Origin: Nostoc sp. FACHB-280
GTDB lineage: Bacteria > Cyanobacteriota > Cyanobacteriia > Cyanobacteriales > Nostocaceae
Length of the DNA: 64,000 nt
Assembly (NCBI RefSeq): GCF_014697615.1
Contig: NZ_JACJSD010000010.1
Location: 62,001-126,000 of the forward strand
Reading direction: 5' to 3'
Part shown: in pieces, positions 34,268 to 43,567 of the stretch
Layout: each line of letters begins with the position of its first letter
How positions within the stretch are numbered: position 1 is the first letter of the stretch
The notes under the pieces: generated by a model
What the model was told of the DNA's origin: nothing
Database searches by the model: none
Seen by the model: only the letters and a program-made list of their open reading frames with translations
Made by a program: the position numbers and the translations under genes

Positions 34268-36436
34268 ATGGCAGTTAATCTCGTTAATACTAAAATTTCT
34301 ACTCAAGTATTGAACTTTCAACCAGGTGGTTCACCAGCTTCTTTTGAAGTAACTGTAGTGAATGAAAGTAATCAGTTTGCTTCGTTTCAAATCGAAATCA
34401 TTGCGGCTGGTGGTGGTGAAAGTTTGGGGACTAATTGGTACAGTATTAAACCTGCGGTGAGTGCGAAAAATCCACCAGGGGATAGTACAAAATTTGAAGT
34501 CACAATTACTAATACACCTGTTGTCGGTTTTATCGGCAAAATGAACTTGATTGTGCGGATTTTTTCGCTGGAATTGCGGGATGAAGACAGACAATTGCTG
34601 CGGTTAATAGTTGAAGCAGGTGTTGGTGCTGTACCGATGCAGGTTGAGTTACCAATAAGAGAATTTACAACTCAACCACAGGGAACGATTGAGATTCCTG
34701 TGCGGGTTTTTAATCCTAGTCAGCTACCTGCGAGTGTTTCTTTAAAACCAATGGGACTTAAACCCCAATGGTTTATTAATGGCGATGAAAAACTATTATC
34801 AGTTCCGCCAGGTAATAAAGCAGAAACTTCATTTTTATGTCAGTTACCAATTGCAGAAGAAGTACCGAGTCAAGCCTATCTTTTTACTATTGAGGCTAAT
34901 TATCTCAATGGACTTCCATCTAGTAGTCGAGAAGGCGTAGTTAATGTTACTCCGTCTGGATTTGTTGATTTTCAATGCACACCAGAAAAACAACAAATAC
35001 CTGCATCTCGTCCTTGGCTACCACAATTAAAAGTTAATTATACTACTTATCAACTCGAATGCCAAAATCACAGCAATATAACTCAAAAGGTAAGTATTGA
35101 AGTTAAAGAAGATGAGGAAACCAAGCGCAAATGTTTTTGGGAAGTACACCCAGAATTTGTAGAAGTAAATCCGGGAGAAGTTAAAAATTTACAATTATTA
35201 ATTAGTAAGCAGCGGTGGTGGTTAGGGTGGAAGGAAAAACGGGCATTTAAAGTTAAGGCTATTGTACCAGATAACCGCGTCAATATTAATAATGAAAATC
35301 AATATTTACAACTCATTATTCATCCAATTTTACATCCTTGGCTACAGATGGGCTTAGGATGTCTTTTACTATATTTACTTTGGTATATATCATGGTTAAA
35401 TCCTGATAACCCATTTTTTGGTCATCGTGATGCTGTAACATTTGTACAGTTTAATGGAGTAGGCGATCGCGCCGTTAGTAGTTCCCAAGACCAAAGTATT
35501 ATTAGATGGAATATTGCAGGTTTTACTAATCCCTTGATTAACCAAGATGATGGCAGAATGGCTAAAAAGATTGGTAAATCTGTGCGAATTGTACGCTATA
35601 AACCTGTGAGTAATGATGTAGTCGCCGCAGGTTTAGAAAACGGAGAAATCCAAATTTGGGATGTACTTGGTGGGACAAAAAAACCAAAAGCAACTTTTTC
35701 ACTTGAAGGTGAGAAATCAGACCGGGTTTTAAGCTTAGAATTTAGCCAAGATTCTCACTTTTTATTTAGCGGTCATGGTAGTGGTGTAGTGGCGCAATGG
35801 GATGTAAATAGCGCATTGTTAGATGATGAGAAAACTATGACTAACCCGATTAATAGTAAGAATTTCAACTTTCCTGTATATGCTCTTGCTACTGTTGGAC
35901 ATGATAAACAAAATTTAGTCATTGCTGGGAGATATAACAATTTAGCTATCTGGAATTTTACCAAAGATAAATTATGGAAAATTCTCTATAATCGCCCAGG
36001 TAGCCAAAACGATTATATTGTCAGTATGGATAGTCCTGAATACAAACCACATTTATTAGCAACAGCCGATAATAGGGGACAAATTACATTATGGGATATG
36101 AACCAATGTTTAAAAAATAGTAACAATCAATGTCAAATTTTAGAGAAATGGTCTGATGGTCATGGTGAGAAAGCAGTGCGTTCTGTGGCGTTGAGTCGAG
36201 ATGGTTGTTATTTAGCTAGTGGTGGTGATGATAATCGCGTTATGCTATGGTCTTTAACTCAAGAAGGTAAAAGAATTTCTCCAGTTGGTCAAGAAATACG
36301 TAAGGAAAAACAAAGATTTAATAGTGTAGATGTGAAAGTTGTGAAGAATAAAATTTTGATTATTAGTGGTAATGATGATCATAAAGTCAGGTTAGATATT
36401 AGAGATTTAAATAAAAATGTTGGTTGTAAACAATAA
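34268..36436 (+). CDS. CIS-linked membrane protein: Ig-like domains, TM segment, WD40 propeller
   Basis: 722 residues, without signal peptide. Residues 1-350 hold two to three Ig-like/bacterial-CARDB-type domains (NLVNTKISTQVLNFQPGGSP, FEVTVVNESNQFASFQIEII, IEIPVRVFNPSQLPASVSL), closing with NPGEVKNLQLLISKQRWWLG and KRAFKVKAIVPDN. A single membrane segment lies at about 357-377 (PWLQMGLGCLLLYLLWYISW). A WD40 propeller at about 385-715 follows (HRDAVTFVQFNGVGDRAVSS, VQFNGVGD, DQSIIRWNI, AVRSVALSRDGCYLASGGDD, NRVMLWSL). It belongs to the CIS gene run by direction and spacing (45 bases). It is a good candidate for holding the baseplate on a membrane, with the propeller as interaction platform (inference). 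Confidence 0.75.
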   Translation: MAVNLVNTKISTQVLNFQPGGSPASFEVTVVNESNQFASFQIEIIAAGGGESLGTNWYSIKPAVSAKNPPGDSTKFEVTITNTPVVGFIGKMNLIVRIFSLELRDEDRQLLRLIVEAGVGAVPMQVELPIREFTTQPQGTIEIPVRVFNPSQLPASVSLKPMGLKPQWFINGDEKLLSVPPGNKAETSFLCQLPIAEEVPSQAYLFTIEANYLNGLPSSSREGVVNVTPSGFVDFQCTPEKQQIPASRPWLPQLKVNYTTYQLECQNHSNITQKVSIEVKEDEETKRKCFWEVHPEFVEVNPGEVKNLQLLISKQRWWLGWKEKRAFKVKAIVPDNRVNINNENQYLQLIIHPILHPWLQMGLGCLLLYLLWYISWLNPDNPFFGHRDAVTFVQFNGVGDRAVSSSQDQSIIRWNIAGFTNPLINQDDGRMAKKIGKSVRIVRYKPVSNDVVAAGLENGEIQIWDVLGGTKKPKATFSLEGEKSDRVLSLEFSQDSHFLFSGHGSGVVAQWDVNSALLDDEKTMTNPINSKNFNFPVYALATVGHDKQNLVIAGRYNNLAIWNFTKDKLWKILYNRPGSQNDYIVSMDSPEYKPHLLATADNRGQITLWDMNQCLKNSNNQCQILEKWSDGHGEKAVRSVALSRDGCYLASGGDDNRVMLWSLTQEGKRISPVGQEIRKEKQRFNSVDVKVVKNKILIISGNDDHKVRLDIRDLNKNVGCKQ

Positions 36437-36495
36437 TGATGAATACTTATAGACCTAGTTAAAATTCTTTTTACTTTTACCTTTTTACTTTTAAC

Positions 36496-36512
36496 TTTTT
36501 TTTGGGGGGGGG
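36496..36512 (+). repeat. T8G9 homopolymer tract at a ribosome binding site
   Basis: Eight T followed by nine G, ending five bases before the ATG at 36518, so the G-run occupies the Shine-Dalgarno position. Such runs are prone to length change, which would alter ribosome spacing. Confidence 0.7.
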
Positions 36513-36517
36513 TAAAC

Positions 36518-39247
36518 ATGACTGCCATAAATTCAAGAACTAGTAATTCCCAACTCGGTTTGAGTATGGCAGATGTGTTACTATTACCGCCACAACAGCG
36601 CAAAATTGTCCAGTGGTTAATTAAGCATCCTGATAGCGTTACCCTCACCCAAGTATCAATTCATTTAGATTTAAATCAACAAGCAACTTTAGCTTTATTG
36701 GATGAATTAGTTGACGAAGGTTTTGTCCAGCAAATATTAACTGGCGGTGAGGTGAAATATCGCGTTAATTTGGCAGCAAAACGCGGTATTCAACAACAAA
36801 ATCTGCAACAAACCCTTGCGCCGGGAAATCCTCTGGCGATTATTTTTAATCCTTCTGGTGATTATGCAGTCCAGGCTGGCGCAAAATTTGAAATTAATGT
36901 CACGGTAACAAATAAAGGTCAAGAAAGTGCGTTAATTGATATTTTTATTGATGAATTATCACCGCAATTAATTCAATGGTGTGATGCACCAAAGCAAAGG
37001 TTAGCACTAAGTCCTAACTCTGTGGGTGAGGTGTTATTTGAATTTCAAGTACCTATAACAGCAATTCCTAGCACTTATAACTATGCAATTGTTGTTGATG
37101 CGCCGCTACATTATCCTGAAGATACGCCAATTCGACATGGGGCAAAAATTCAGGTTTTACCTGCAATTGAAACGGTAGTTAGAGTTAGTGACCCGACTTT
37201 TAGCTTACTACCTTTAACGAGTTCGCGATCGCCTGCCAAAATTCCCCCAGGCGGAATCTTGCAAGTTAATGTCAATGTCCACAACCGTTCGGATAGGGTA
37301 GACAGATTTCGCCTCAGTTGTCTTGATTTACCCGAAGAGTGGGTGAGTATCCGCTATCCCGAAGGCTTGGAAACAGCCGGACTTGTTATCCCCAACATGG
37401 GTTTGAATCTCAACCCCGGCGAGAAGGGAGAAATTTTACTTCAATTCCAACCACCACTAGGCGCAAACGCCGGACTTTATTACCCCAGCATCCGCTTGTA
37501 TTCGGCGAATAATCCCGATTTGATGCTGTTGGACGTGATTTATTGGGAAATTTTACCCTCTTACCTGCTAAATGCAGAAATGCTGATTGTGGTAAATCGG
37601 GTGAGACGCAAAGGTGGAACTTTTGAAGTTAAATTGACGAATGCGGGTAATACTGTCAGGGAAATTACTTGTCAAGCGGTTCCTGTCGATGAAGATAAGG
37701 TGTGTACTTACGTAACTTCGCCAACGGTGTTGCGTGTATTACCAGGGGAAAAAGCTGCGACACAAGTGACAGTCACACCTGTGAAATGGTGGTATCGTCC
37801 CATGTTTGGTGCAGGAAGATTGCTGAATTTTCGCATTGAATTAACAGATCAGCAACAAATACCTTTACCAAACCCCGCTTTACCGGGAAGCTTAATTTGG
37901 GAACCGCGTCCCTGGTGGCAATTTTTACTTGTATTACTGACGGCTTTAGGAATTATCGGTGCGATCGCATTTTTGATTTGGCTGTGGTTATTCCGTCCCC
38001 CAGCAGTTCCTAAAATTCTGCAATTTCTCTCCTCCGATGCTACTTATCAAGCATCCAACAATGATTTTATTCGCTTAAGTTGGCAAATTCGCCACCCCAA
38101 AAAATTGCAAACATTAGCTTTAACTGGTTTATTTGCTGATGGTACGGCGGCGGTACAACCAATAGTTTATACCTTTAACGGTAAACTTCCCCAAGAACTA
38201 CAACCATTTTGTCAAATGGGTGCAGTCTTAACTTGTTCTAACGTCCCTACCGATGCGCGTAAACCAGGAGATTATACTTTTCAACTGCAAACATTTGCTA
38301 ATAATCCCGACTTACCAGCCGACACAATTAAAACCAATACGATTAAAATCGTCCCCATTCCCCCACCACAAATTTTAGAATTTTCCCCAGCACAATCGGT
38401 TTACCAAGAAGTGAAACCTAGCACTAATAAAATTAGTCCCGATACCATTCGCCTCAACTGGAAAATTAACGATTTAGATAAAATCAAAGAATTACGAGTA
38501 ATTGGGCGATCGCCAGAAAATTTAGTTAACAGTCCATTGCAAACTTATAATGTTACTCAAGGTATTCCCGATACAATCAAAGCCTTTTGTAATCAACAAG
38601 ATAATCAACTAACTTGTCGTAATATTCCTGCTAACAATCGCGGCGCAGGCAACTATATATTTGAACTGCAAGTATTTACTAAAACTGATACAGATAAACC
38701 AAGTATTTCTCAAAAAACAGACTTAGTTAAAGTCCAACCGTTACCCAGTAAAATTCTCGAATTTAAAATTGATGGGAACAACCCCTTACCAAAATATCCC
38801 ATAGTAATTAATCCTCTTAAACCAAACAAACCCCTCAACTTATCTTGGAAAGTCGAAGGTAGTAATAATATTAAAGTCGAACTTCTTCCCGCGCCAGGAG
38901 ATATCCCTCGTAACGGTACAATACCCTACCCAGTTAATCAACAACCCAGTAGCGAAACCATCACTTTACAAGTTACCAATTCCACTGGTGAAAAAGTAAC
39001 TCGTTCCGTCACCATCGAAACTTTTTTACCACCTAATTCCGCAACCAATCAACCACAACTACCACAATTAGAAGGCGCAAAACCAGAAATCCCAACTATA
39101 CCCCCACCACCAACAACCCAACCCTCCGGTACATCTCCCGGAACCTCACCATCTCCAACCAACAACACCGCACCTAATCCCAACTCTCCCACACCATCCC
39201 AACCAGATAAACTCTCCCCCTTAGAACTCCCCCCAGGATTTGATTAA
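36518..39247 (+). CDS. CIS-linked membrane protein: winged helix, Ig-like domains, TM segment, Pro-rich tail
   Basis: 909 residues. Residues ~17-85 form a winged-helix-like domain (ADVLLLPPQQRKIVQWLIKH, VTLTQVSIHLDLNQQATLAL, LVDEGFVQQILTGGEVKYRV). Ig-like domains follow to ~460; the last has VLPGEKAATQVTVTPVKWWY and GRLLNFRIELTDQ, matching the PGE-to-WW module just before the TM of the preceding gene's product. A TM segment covers ~467-492 (FLLVLLTALGIIGAIAFLIW). Beyond it are three repeats starting PKILQF/PQILEF/SKILEF, with WQI, WKI and WKV strands, and a tail rich in Pro, Thr and Ser from ~845. No signal peptide is seen. It is the last gene of the CIS run. It probably spans a membrane with its N-terminal half on the cytoplasmic side. 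Confidence 0.72.
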   Translation: MTAINSRTSNSQLGLSMADVLLLPPQQRKIVQWLIKHPDSVTLTQVSIHLDLNQQATLALLDELVDEGFVQQILTGGEVKYRVNLAAKRGIQQQNLQQTLAPGNPLAIIFNPSGDYAVQAGAKFEINVTVTNKGQESALIDIFIDELSPQLIQWCDAPKQRLALSPNSVGEVLFEFQVPITAIPSTYNYAIVVDAPLHYPEDTPIRHGAKIQVLPAIETVVRVSDPTFSLLPLTSSRSPAKIPPGGILQVNVNVHNRSDRVDRFRLSCLDLPEEWVSIRYPEGLETAGLVIPNMGLNLNPGEKGEILLQFQPPLGANAGLYYPSIRLYSANNPDLMLLDVIYWEILPSYLLNAEMLIVVNRVRRKGGTFEVKLTNAGNTVREITCQAVPVDEDKVCTYVTSPTVLRVLPGEKAATQVTVTPVKWWYRPMFGAGRLLNFRIELTDQQQIPLPNPALPGSLIWEPRPWWQFLLVLLTALGIIGAIAFLIWLWLFRPPAVPKILQFLSSDATYQASNNDFIRLSWQIRHPKKLQTLALTGLFADGTAAVQPIVYTFNGKLPQELQPFCQMGAVLTCSNVPTDARKPGDYTFQLQTFANNPDLPADTIKTNTIKIVPIPPPQILEFSPAQSVYQEVKPSTNKISPDTIRLNWKINDLDKIKELRVIGRSPENLVNSPLQTYNVTQGIPDTIKAFCNQQDNQLTCRNIPANNRGAGNYIFELQVFTKTDTDKPSISQKTDLVKVQPLPSKILEFKIDGNNPLPKYPIVINPLKPNKPLNLSWKVEGSNNIKVELLPAPGDIPRNGTIPYPVNQQPSSETITLQVTNSTGEKVTRSVTIETFLPPNSATNQPQLPQLEGAKPEIPTIPPPPTTQPSGTSPGTSPSPTNNTAPNPNSPTPSQPDKLSPLELPPGFD

Positions 39248-39329
39248 AACTAATCTCTCAATTTCCTCTCTGCGCCTCTGGTTACTGAGCGAAGTCGAAG
39301 TATGCGCCTCTGCGTGAGATAAAAAAACC

Positions 39330-41675
39330 ATGAAACCCCATCTATTATTAACAATAACCTTAACCTCCTTCCTCCTCTCCTCCCTTCCCGCCAAACCAAT
39401 AGACGCACAACAATATCGCGCCAACTTACTCTTAAACCTTGGTAATAGACAACTCACAAACGGACAATTTAAATCAGCCTTAACATCCTTACAAGAATCA
39501 CTCAAACTATATCAAATAACAGGCGATCGCACCGGAGAAGCCACAGCACTATTTCGCATCGGTGACGCTTACTTTACTCTCGGTAGATATAGAACAGCCA
39601 TTAACTATTACAACCAAAGCTTACAACTAACTCAAAACTTTCCTAACCAATCACTGACAGTCCAGATTTTTGAACACCTCAGCAATACATATATTAATCT
39701 TGGTGATGAAAAGTTAGCAAAAAAATATCAAGCACAAGCCACCGCACTGAAAAAAGAAATTGGTAATCCCGACAGAGAAGCAGCTTTTTTAGGTAACGTT
39801 GGTTTAGATCATGATGCAGCGACTGAGTATAAACAAGCGATTGCTTTTTATTCCCAACAATTCACAACTGCTAAGGATAATAATAACTATCAACTGCAAA
39901 TTGATTCCTTACAAAACATCGCTGCAACTTATCGTAAATTAGGACAATATACCCAGGCGATCGCAACTTATCAACAACAGTTAAAATTAGCCCAGCAATT
40001 AAACAATAATACCATCGTCAGTTTAACCTTTAAACAGATAGCCGAAACCTATCAAACCCAAGGTGACTTTCAAGCTGCGATCGCTTTTTATCAACAACAG
40101 CTACAACTTACCGATAAAGCCCAAAAAGCCGAAGTCATCAGACAACTAGGACGCGCTTACACTTTTGCCAAGGAATACGAGCAAGCGATCGCATTATATC
40201 AAGAACAATTAAACTCTGCCAAAGCTAATAAAGATAATTACACCCAAGGTACAGCTTTAAATAACTTAGCTTTTGTTTATCTCAACTCAAACAAATTCGA
40301 TGAAGCTAAAACGATACTGCAAGCAAGTATTAAAACTTGGACATCTCTACGGTTAGATATAGGTAACACAATTGATTATGCTGTGGAACAAAGTAATACC
40401 TATCGCTTGCTACAACAAGTTTTAATTACGCAAAATCAGCCAGAAGCCGCTTTAGAAATAGCTGAACAAGGCAGTATTATGACATTCCTACAATTAATGG
40501 GAATGCGGTTAGCTTCAGAAACCAAAGATAATAATTTAAAAACTGCACATAAATCAATTATTTTACCGACAATTATTGATATTCAAAAAATTGCTAAATC
40601 ACAAAAAGCTACTTTAGTCAAATATTCTCTTATTCCTGATGATGGCTTATATATTTGGGTAATTCAGCCCACAGGTAAAATTAGCTTCCGCAAAGTAAAA
40701 CCAACACCAGAAAATACCTTCAATTCAACTAATTCGATTCCTGAAATAGTTGCAAGTATTCCTAATTACCTGGGCATCAATAGTCAAGATAACCAAGCAA
40801 AAAAGCTTGTCAATCCTTTATTACAGTTACATCAAATATTAATTAAACCCATTGCTGATTTATTACCGGAAAATCCGCAAGCCCAAATAATTTTTATACC
40901 CCAAGATGAGTTATTCTTTGTACCTTTCTCAGCTTTAGTTGATATTTCTGGTAAATATTTAATTGAAAAACACACAATTTCAACTGTACCAGCAATTCAA
41001 ATTTTGCAGTTAGCCAAAGAACAACGAGGTAGAACAGGCGGAAGTAAAGTTGTGGTTGTGGGTAATCCTACCATGCCAAAAATTTCCCACGCAATTAATC
41101 AAGCACCGCAACCTTTACCACAACTCATAAATGCAGAACAAGAAGCTTTAGCTGTTGCTGATTTATTTAAAACCAAAGCGTTCATTGGTAGTCAAGCAAG
41201 TAAAGCCGCAATACTTCCTTTATTACCCAAAGCTAAAATCATTCATCTAGCAACTTATGGTGTATTAGATGATATCAAAAGACAAGGTATCCCCGGCGGA
41301 GTTGCGTTAGCTGGAGAAAATACCGGACTCCTCACCGCCAGCGAAATTCTCAACTTATATAACCAACCAAAAGGTAAACGTTTGCGTGCTAGGTTAGCTT
41401 TTATAAGTGCTGGTGAGCCTGGACATGGTAGCATGGGTAACGGCTTATTGGGTTTATCGTTAGCATTGATGACATCGGGTATACCTAGTGTGATTGTCTC
41501 ACAATGGGCAGCGCCAGATACACCAACATTTATGTTAACTACTGAGTTTTATCGCCAATTAAAGCAAAACCCTAATAAAGCCCAAGCATTACAACAGGCG
41601 ATGTTAGTCACTATGAAGCAGTACCCTCATCCCAAGGATTGGGCAGGATTTAATTTAATTGGAGAATTACATTAA
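39330..41675 (+). CDS. Secreted TPR-CHAT protein with degenerate catalytic site
   Basis: 781 residues with a signal peptide cut near residue 26 (LLSSLPAKPIDAQQ). Seven or more TPR repeats cover about 30-400 (GEATALFRIGDAYFTLGRYR, YKQAIAFYSQQ, YTQAIATYQQQLKLAQQLN). A CHAT (caspase HetF-associated) domain follows at about 500-781: IFIPQDELFFVPFSALVDIS, LIEKHTISTVPAIQIL, then the His box as IIHLATYGVLDD with Tyr643 where the catalytic His is usual, and the Cys box as LAFISAGEPGHGSMG with Gly695 where Cys is usual. Both catalytic residues are therefore missing, so the domain is probably a non-enzymatic binding module. The TpsB gene follows in the same direction after 85 bases. Confidence 0.85.
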   Translation: MKPHLLLTITLTSFLLSSLPAKPIDAQQYRANLLLNLGNRQLTNGQFKSALTSLQESLKLYQITGDRTGEATALFRIGDAYFTLGRYRTAINYYNQSLQLTQNFPNQSLTVQIFEHLSNTYINLGDEKLAKKYQAQATALKKEIGNPDREAAFLGNVGLDHDAATEYKQAIAFYSQQFTTAKDNNNYQLQIDSLQNIAATYRKLGQYTQAIATYQQQLKLAQQLNNNTIVSLTFKQIAETYQTQGDFQAAIAFYQQQLQLTDKAQKAEVIRQLGRAYTFAKEYEQAIALYQEQLNSAKANKDNYTQGTALNNLAFVYLNSNKFDEAKTILQASIKTWTSLRLDIGNTIDYAVEQSNTYRLLQQVLITQNQPEAALEIAEQGSIMTFLQLMGMRLASETKDNNLKTAHKSIILPTIIDIQKIAKSQKATLVKYSLIPDDGLYIWVIQPTGKISFRKVKPTPENTFNSTNSIPEIVASIPNYLGINSQDNQAKKLVNPLLQLHQILIKPIADLLPENPQAQIIFIPQDELFFVPFSALVDISGKYLIEKHTISTVPAIQILQLAKEQRGRTGGSKVVVVGNPTMPKISHAINQAPQPLPQLINAEQEALAVADLFKTKAFIGSQASKAAILPLLPKAKIIHLATYGVLDDIKRQGIPGGVALAGENTGLLTASEILNLYNQPKGKRLRARLAFISAGEPGHGSMGNGLLGLSLALMTSGIPSVIVSQWAAPDTPTFMLTTEFYRQLKQNPNKAQALQQAMLVTMKQYPHPKDWAGFNLIGELH

Positions 41676-41760
41676 AAAATAATAAAAAAGATTCACAATA
41701 TAGCAAAACCAGAAACAATAAATCTTACATAGGAATGATTTTTTATAACCAAAATTTCAA

Positions 41761-43521
41761 ATGTCAAATTTAAAATCTACCGTTTATTTTGGGTTATTCA
41801 AAAAACACATACATTGGCTATCTATTAGCCTGATTTTTAGTTGTGCTTGTGTCATTTTAGCTTCGCCATCATTAGCACAAGCACCCAATCCTCAAGGAGA
41901 TCCAAACCAAGACCGTTTTCCCCAGCCAGGAACAACGCCAGAACCCTTACCGCCAGAATCACAACCACCCATACAACCAACCCCAAACCCAACCCCAACA
42001 CCTGAAACTCCACCCACAGAAAGTTCTCAAACTATTAAAGTAGAAAAAATCAATGTTACTGGGAGTACAATTTTCCGTCCAGAGAGATTCAAATCAATTA
42101 CTCAGCCTGTAGAAGGGCGTGAAGTTACAGTTGAAGAACTACGTAAAGTAGCGGATGCAATCACGCAATTGTACCTTGACCAAGGCTACATTACTTCTAG
42201 GGCAATTTTGGTAGACCAAACCGTTAACAATGGAGTAGTTGAAATTCGGGTAATTGAAGGGAGAATTGAAAAAATTGAAGTTCAGGGTACGAAACGGTTA
42301 AATCCTGAATATGTGCGTAGTCGTGTAGCGTTAGGCGCAGGTAAGCCGCTTTTGACTGCTGCATTAGAAGATCAATTAAGATTACTCCGGGCTGACCCTT
42401 TATTTTCTAACGTTGAAGCGAGTTTAAGGGCGGGTAGTGGTGTCGGTCAAAGTATTTTGATAGTGCGTGTTACTGAAGCACAACCATTTAATGCAGCTTT
42501 GACTGTTGATAACTATTCTCCTCCTAGCATTGGTTCGGAAAGATTGGGTATTAATGCTAGTTATCGCAACATCTCTGGGTTAGGTGATGAATTTGATGCT
42601 TCCTATTATTTAACGACCAGGGGAGGCGCAAATGTTTTTGATTTTAATTATCGCCTACCACTGAACCCAATGGATGGGACTTTACAACTGCGAACCTCAT
42701 TCAATGATACGAACGTTGTCGAAGAACAATTTGCGTTTTTAGACATCAGAGGAGAATCTCAACTCTACGAAATTAGTTTTAGACAACCACTAATTAGAAC
42801 ACCCCGTGAAGAATTTGCCTTATCTTTAGGTTTTGCGGTGCAGAATGGTCAAACCTTTACCTTTGCAGGGCCGACACCCTTTGGTATTGGGCCAGATGAG
42901 GAAGGTAACAGTCGTACTCGTGTAATTAAATTTGGTCAAGATTATGTTGTGCGAGATTTGAATGGTGCTTGGGCATTGCGATCGCTATTTAGTTTCGGTC
43001 TTGGTATATTTGATGCTACCAGCAATCCCAACCCAATTCCCGACGGACAGTTTTTTAGCTGGTTAGCACAAGCCCAACGAGTCCAACGCCTGGGTACAGA
43101 TAGCATATTAGTCGCCCAAGCCGAATTACAACTAACCCCCAATGCTTTGTTACCCGCCCAACAATTTGTAGTCGGTGGTGGTCAGTCAGTCCGTGGTTAT
43201 CGCCAAAACGTCCGCGCTGGTGATAACGGTGTGCGCCTCACCGTCGAAAACCGCCTGACAGTCCAACGCGATGCGTCTGGTAATTCCACACTGCAAGTTT
43301 CACCTTTCTTTGATATGGCTTATGTCTGGAATGTGGATGATAACCCAAATATTCTGCAACGACAAAAATTTATTGCAGGTATCGGACTGGGCGTATTATT
43401 TCAACCCATACCACAGCTTGATATCAAACTTGATTACGGATATCCCTTGATAGATTTGGATGACCGAGGGAGAAACGCCCAAGATGATGGTTTTTACTTC
43501 AGCGTTGGCTATCGGTTGTAG
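41761..43521 (+). CDS. TpsB-type outer-membrane transporter (ShlB/FhaC family)
   Basis: 586 residues with signal peptide (ISLIFSCACVILASPSLAQA), a Pro-rich linker at about 45-95 and two POTRA domains: the first from IKVEKINVTGSTIFRPERFK through VADAITQLYLDQGYITSRAI, the second with GRIEKIEVQGTKRLNPEYVR and LRLLRADPLFSNVEASLRAG. The C-terminal 16-strand barrel ends in Phe/Tyr/Arg/Leu (DGFYFSVGYRL) and has the VRGYRQN and LKLDYG-like pieces (FVVGGGQSVRGYRQNVRAGD). Proteins of this type export a partner with an N-terminal TPS domain. No TpsA gene is in the window; the neighbouring TPR-CHAT protein lacks a TPS domain. Confidence 0.9.
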   Translation: MSNLKSTVYFGLFKKHIHWLSISLIFSCACVILASPSLAQAPNPQGDPNQDRFPQPGTTPEPLPPESQPPIQPTPNPTPTPETPPTESSQTIKVEKINVTGSTIFRPERFKSITQPVEGREVTVEELRKVADAITQLYLDQGYITSRAILVDQTVNNGVVEIRVIEGRIEKIEVQGTKRLNPEYVRSRVALGAGKPLLTAALEDQLRLLRADPLFSNVEASLRAGSGVGQSILIVRVTEAQPFNAALTVDNYSPPSIGSERLGINASYRNISGLGDEFDASYYLTTRGGANVFDFNYRLPLNPMDGTLQLRTSFNDTNVVEEQFAFLDIRGESQLYEISFRQPLIRTPREEFALSLGFAVQNGQTFTFAGPTPFGIGPDEEGNSRTRVIKFGQDYVVRDLNGAWALRSLFSFGLGIFDATSNPNPIPDGQFFSWLAQAQRVQRLGTDSILVAQAELQLTPNALLPAQQFVVGGGQSVRGYRQNVRAGDNGVRLTVENRLTVQRDASGNSTLQVSPFFDMAYVWNVDDNPNILQRQKFIAGIGLGVLFQPIPQLDIKLDYGYPLIDLDDRGRNAQDDGFYFSVGYRL

Positions 43522-43567
43522 GTGTTTTGAGAGGTTAGAATGCGCGGGTGCATTCATTTTCAGCACA

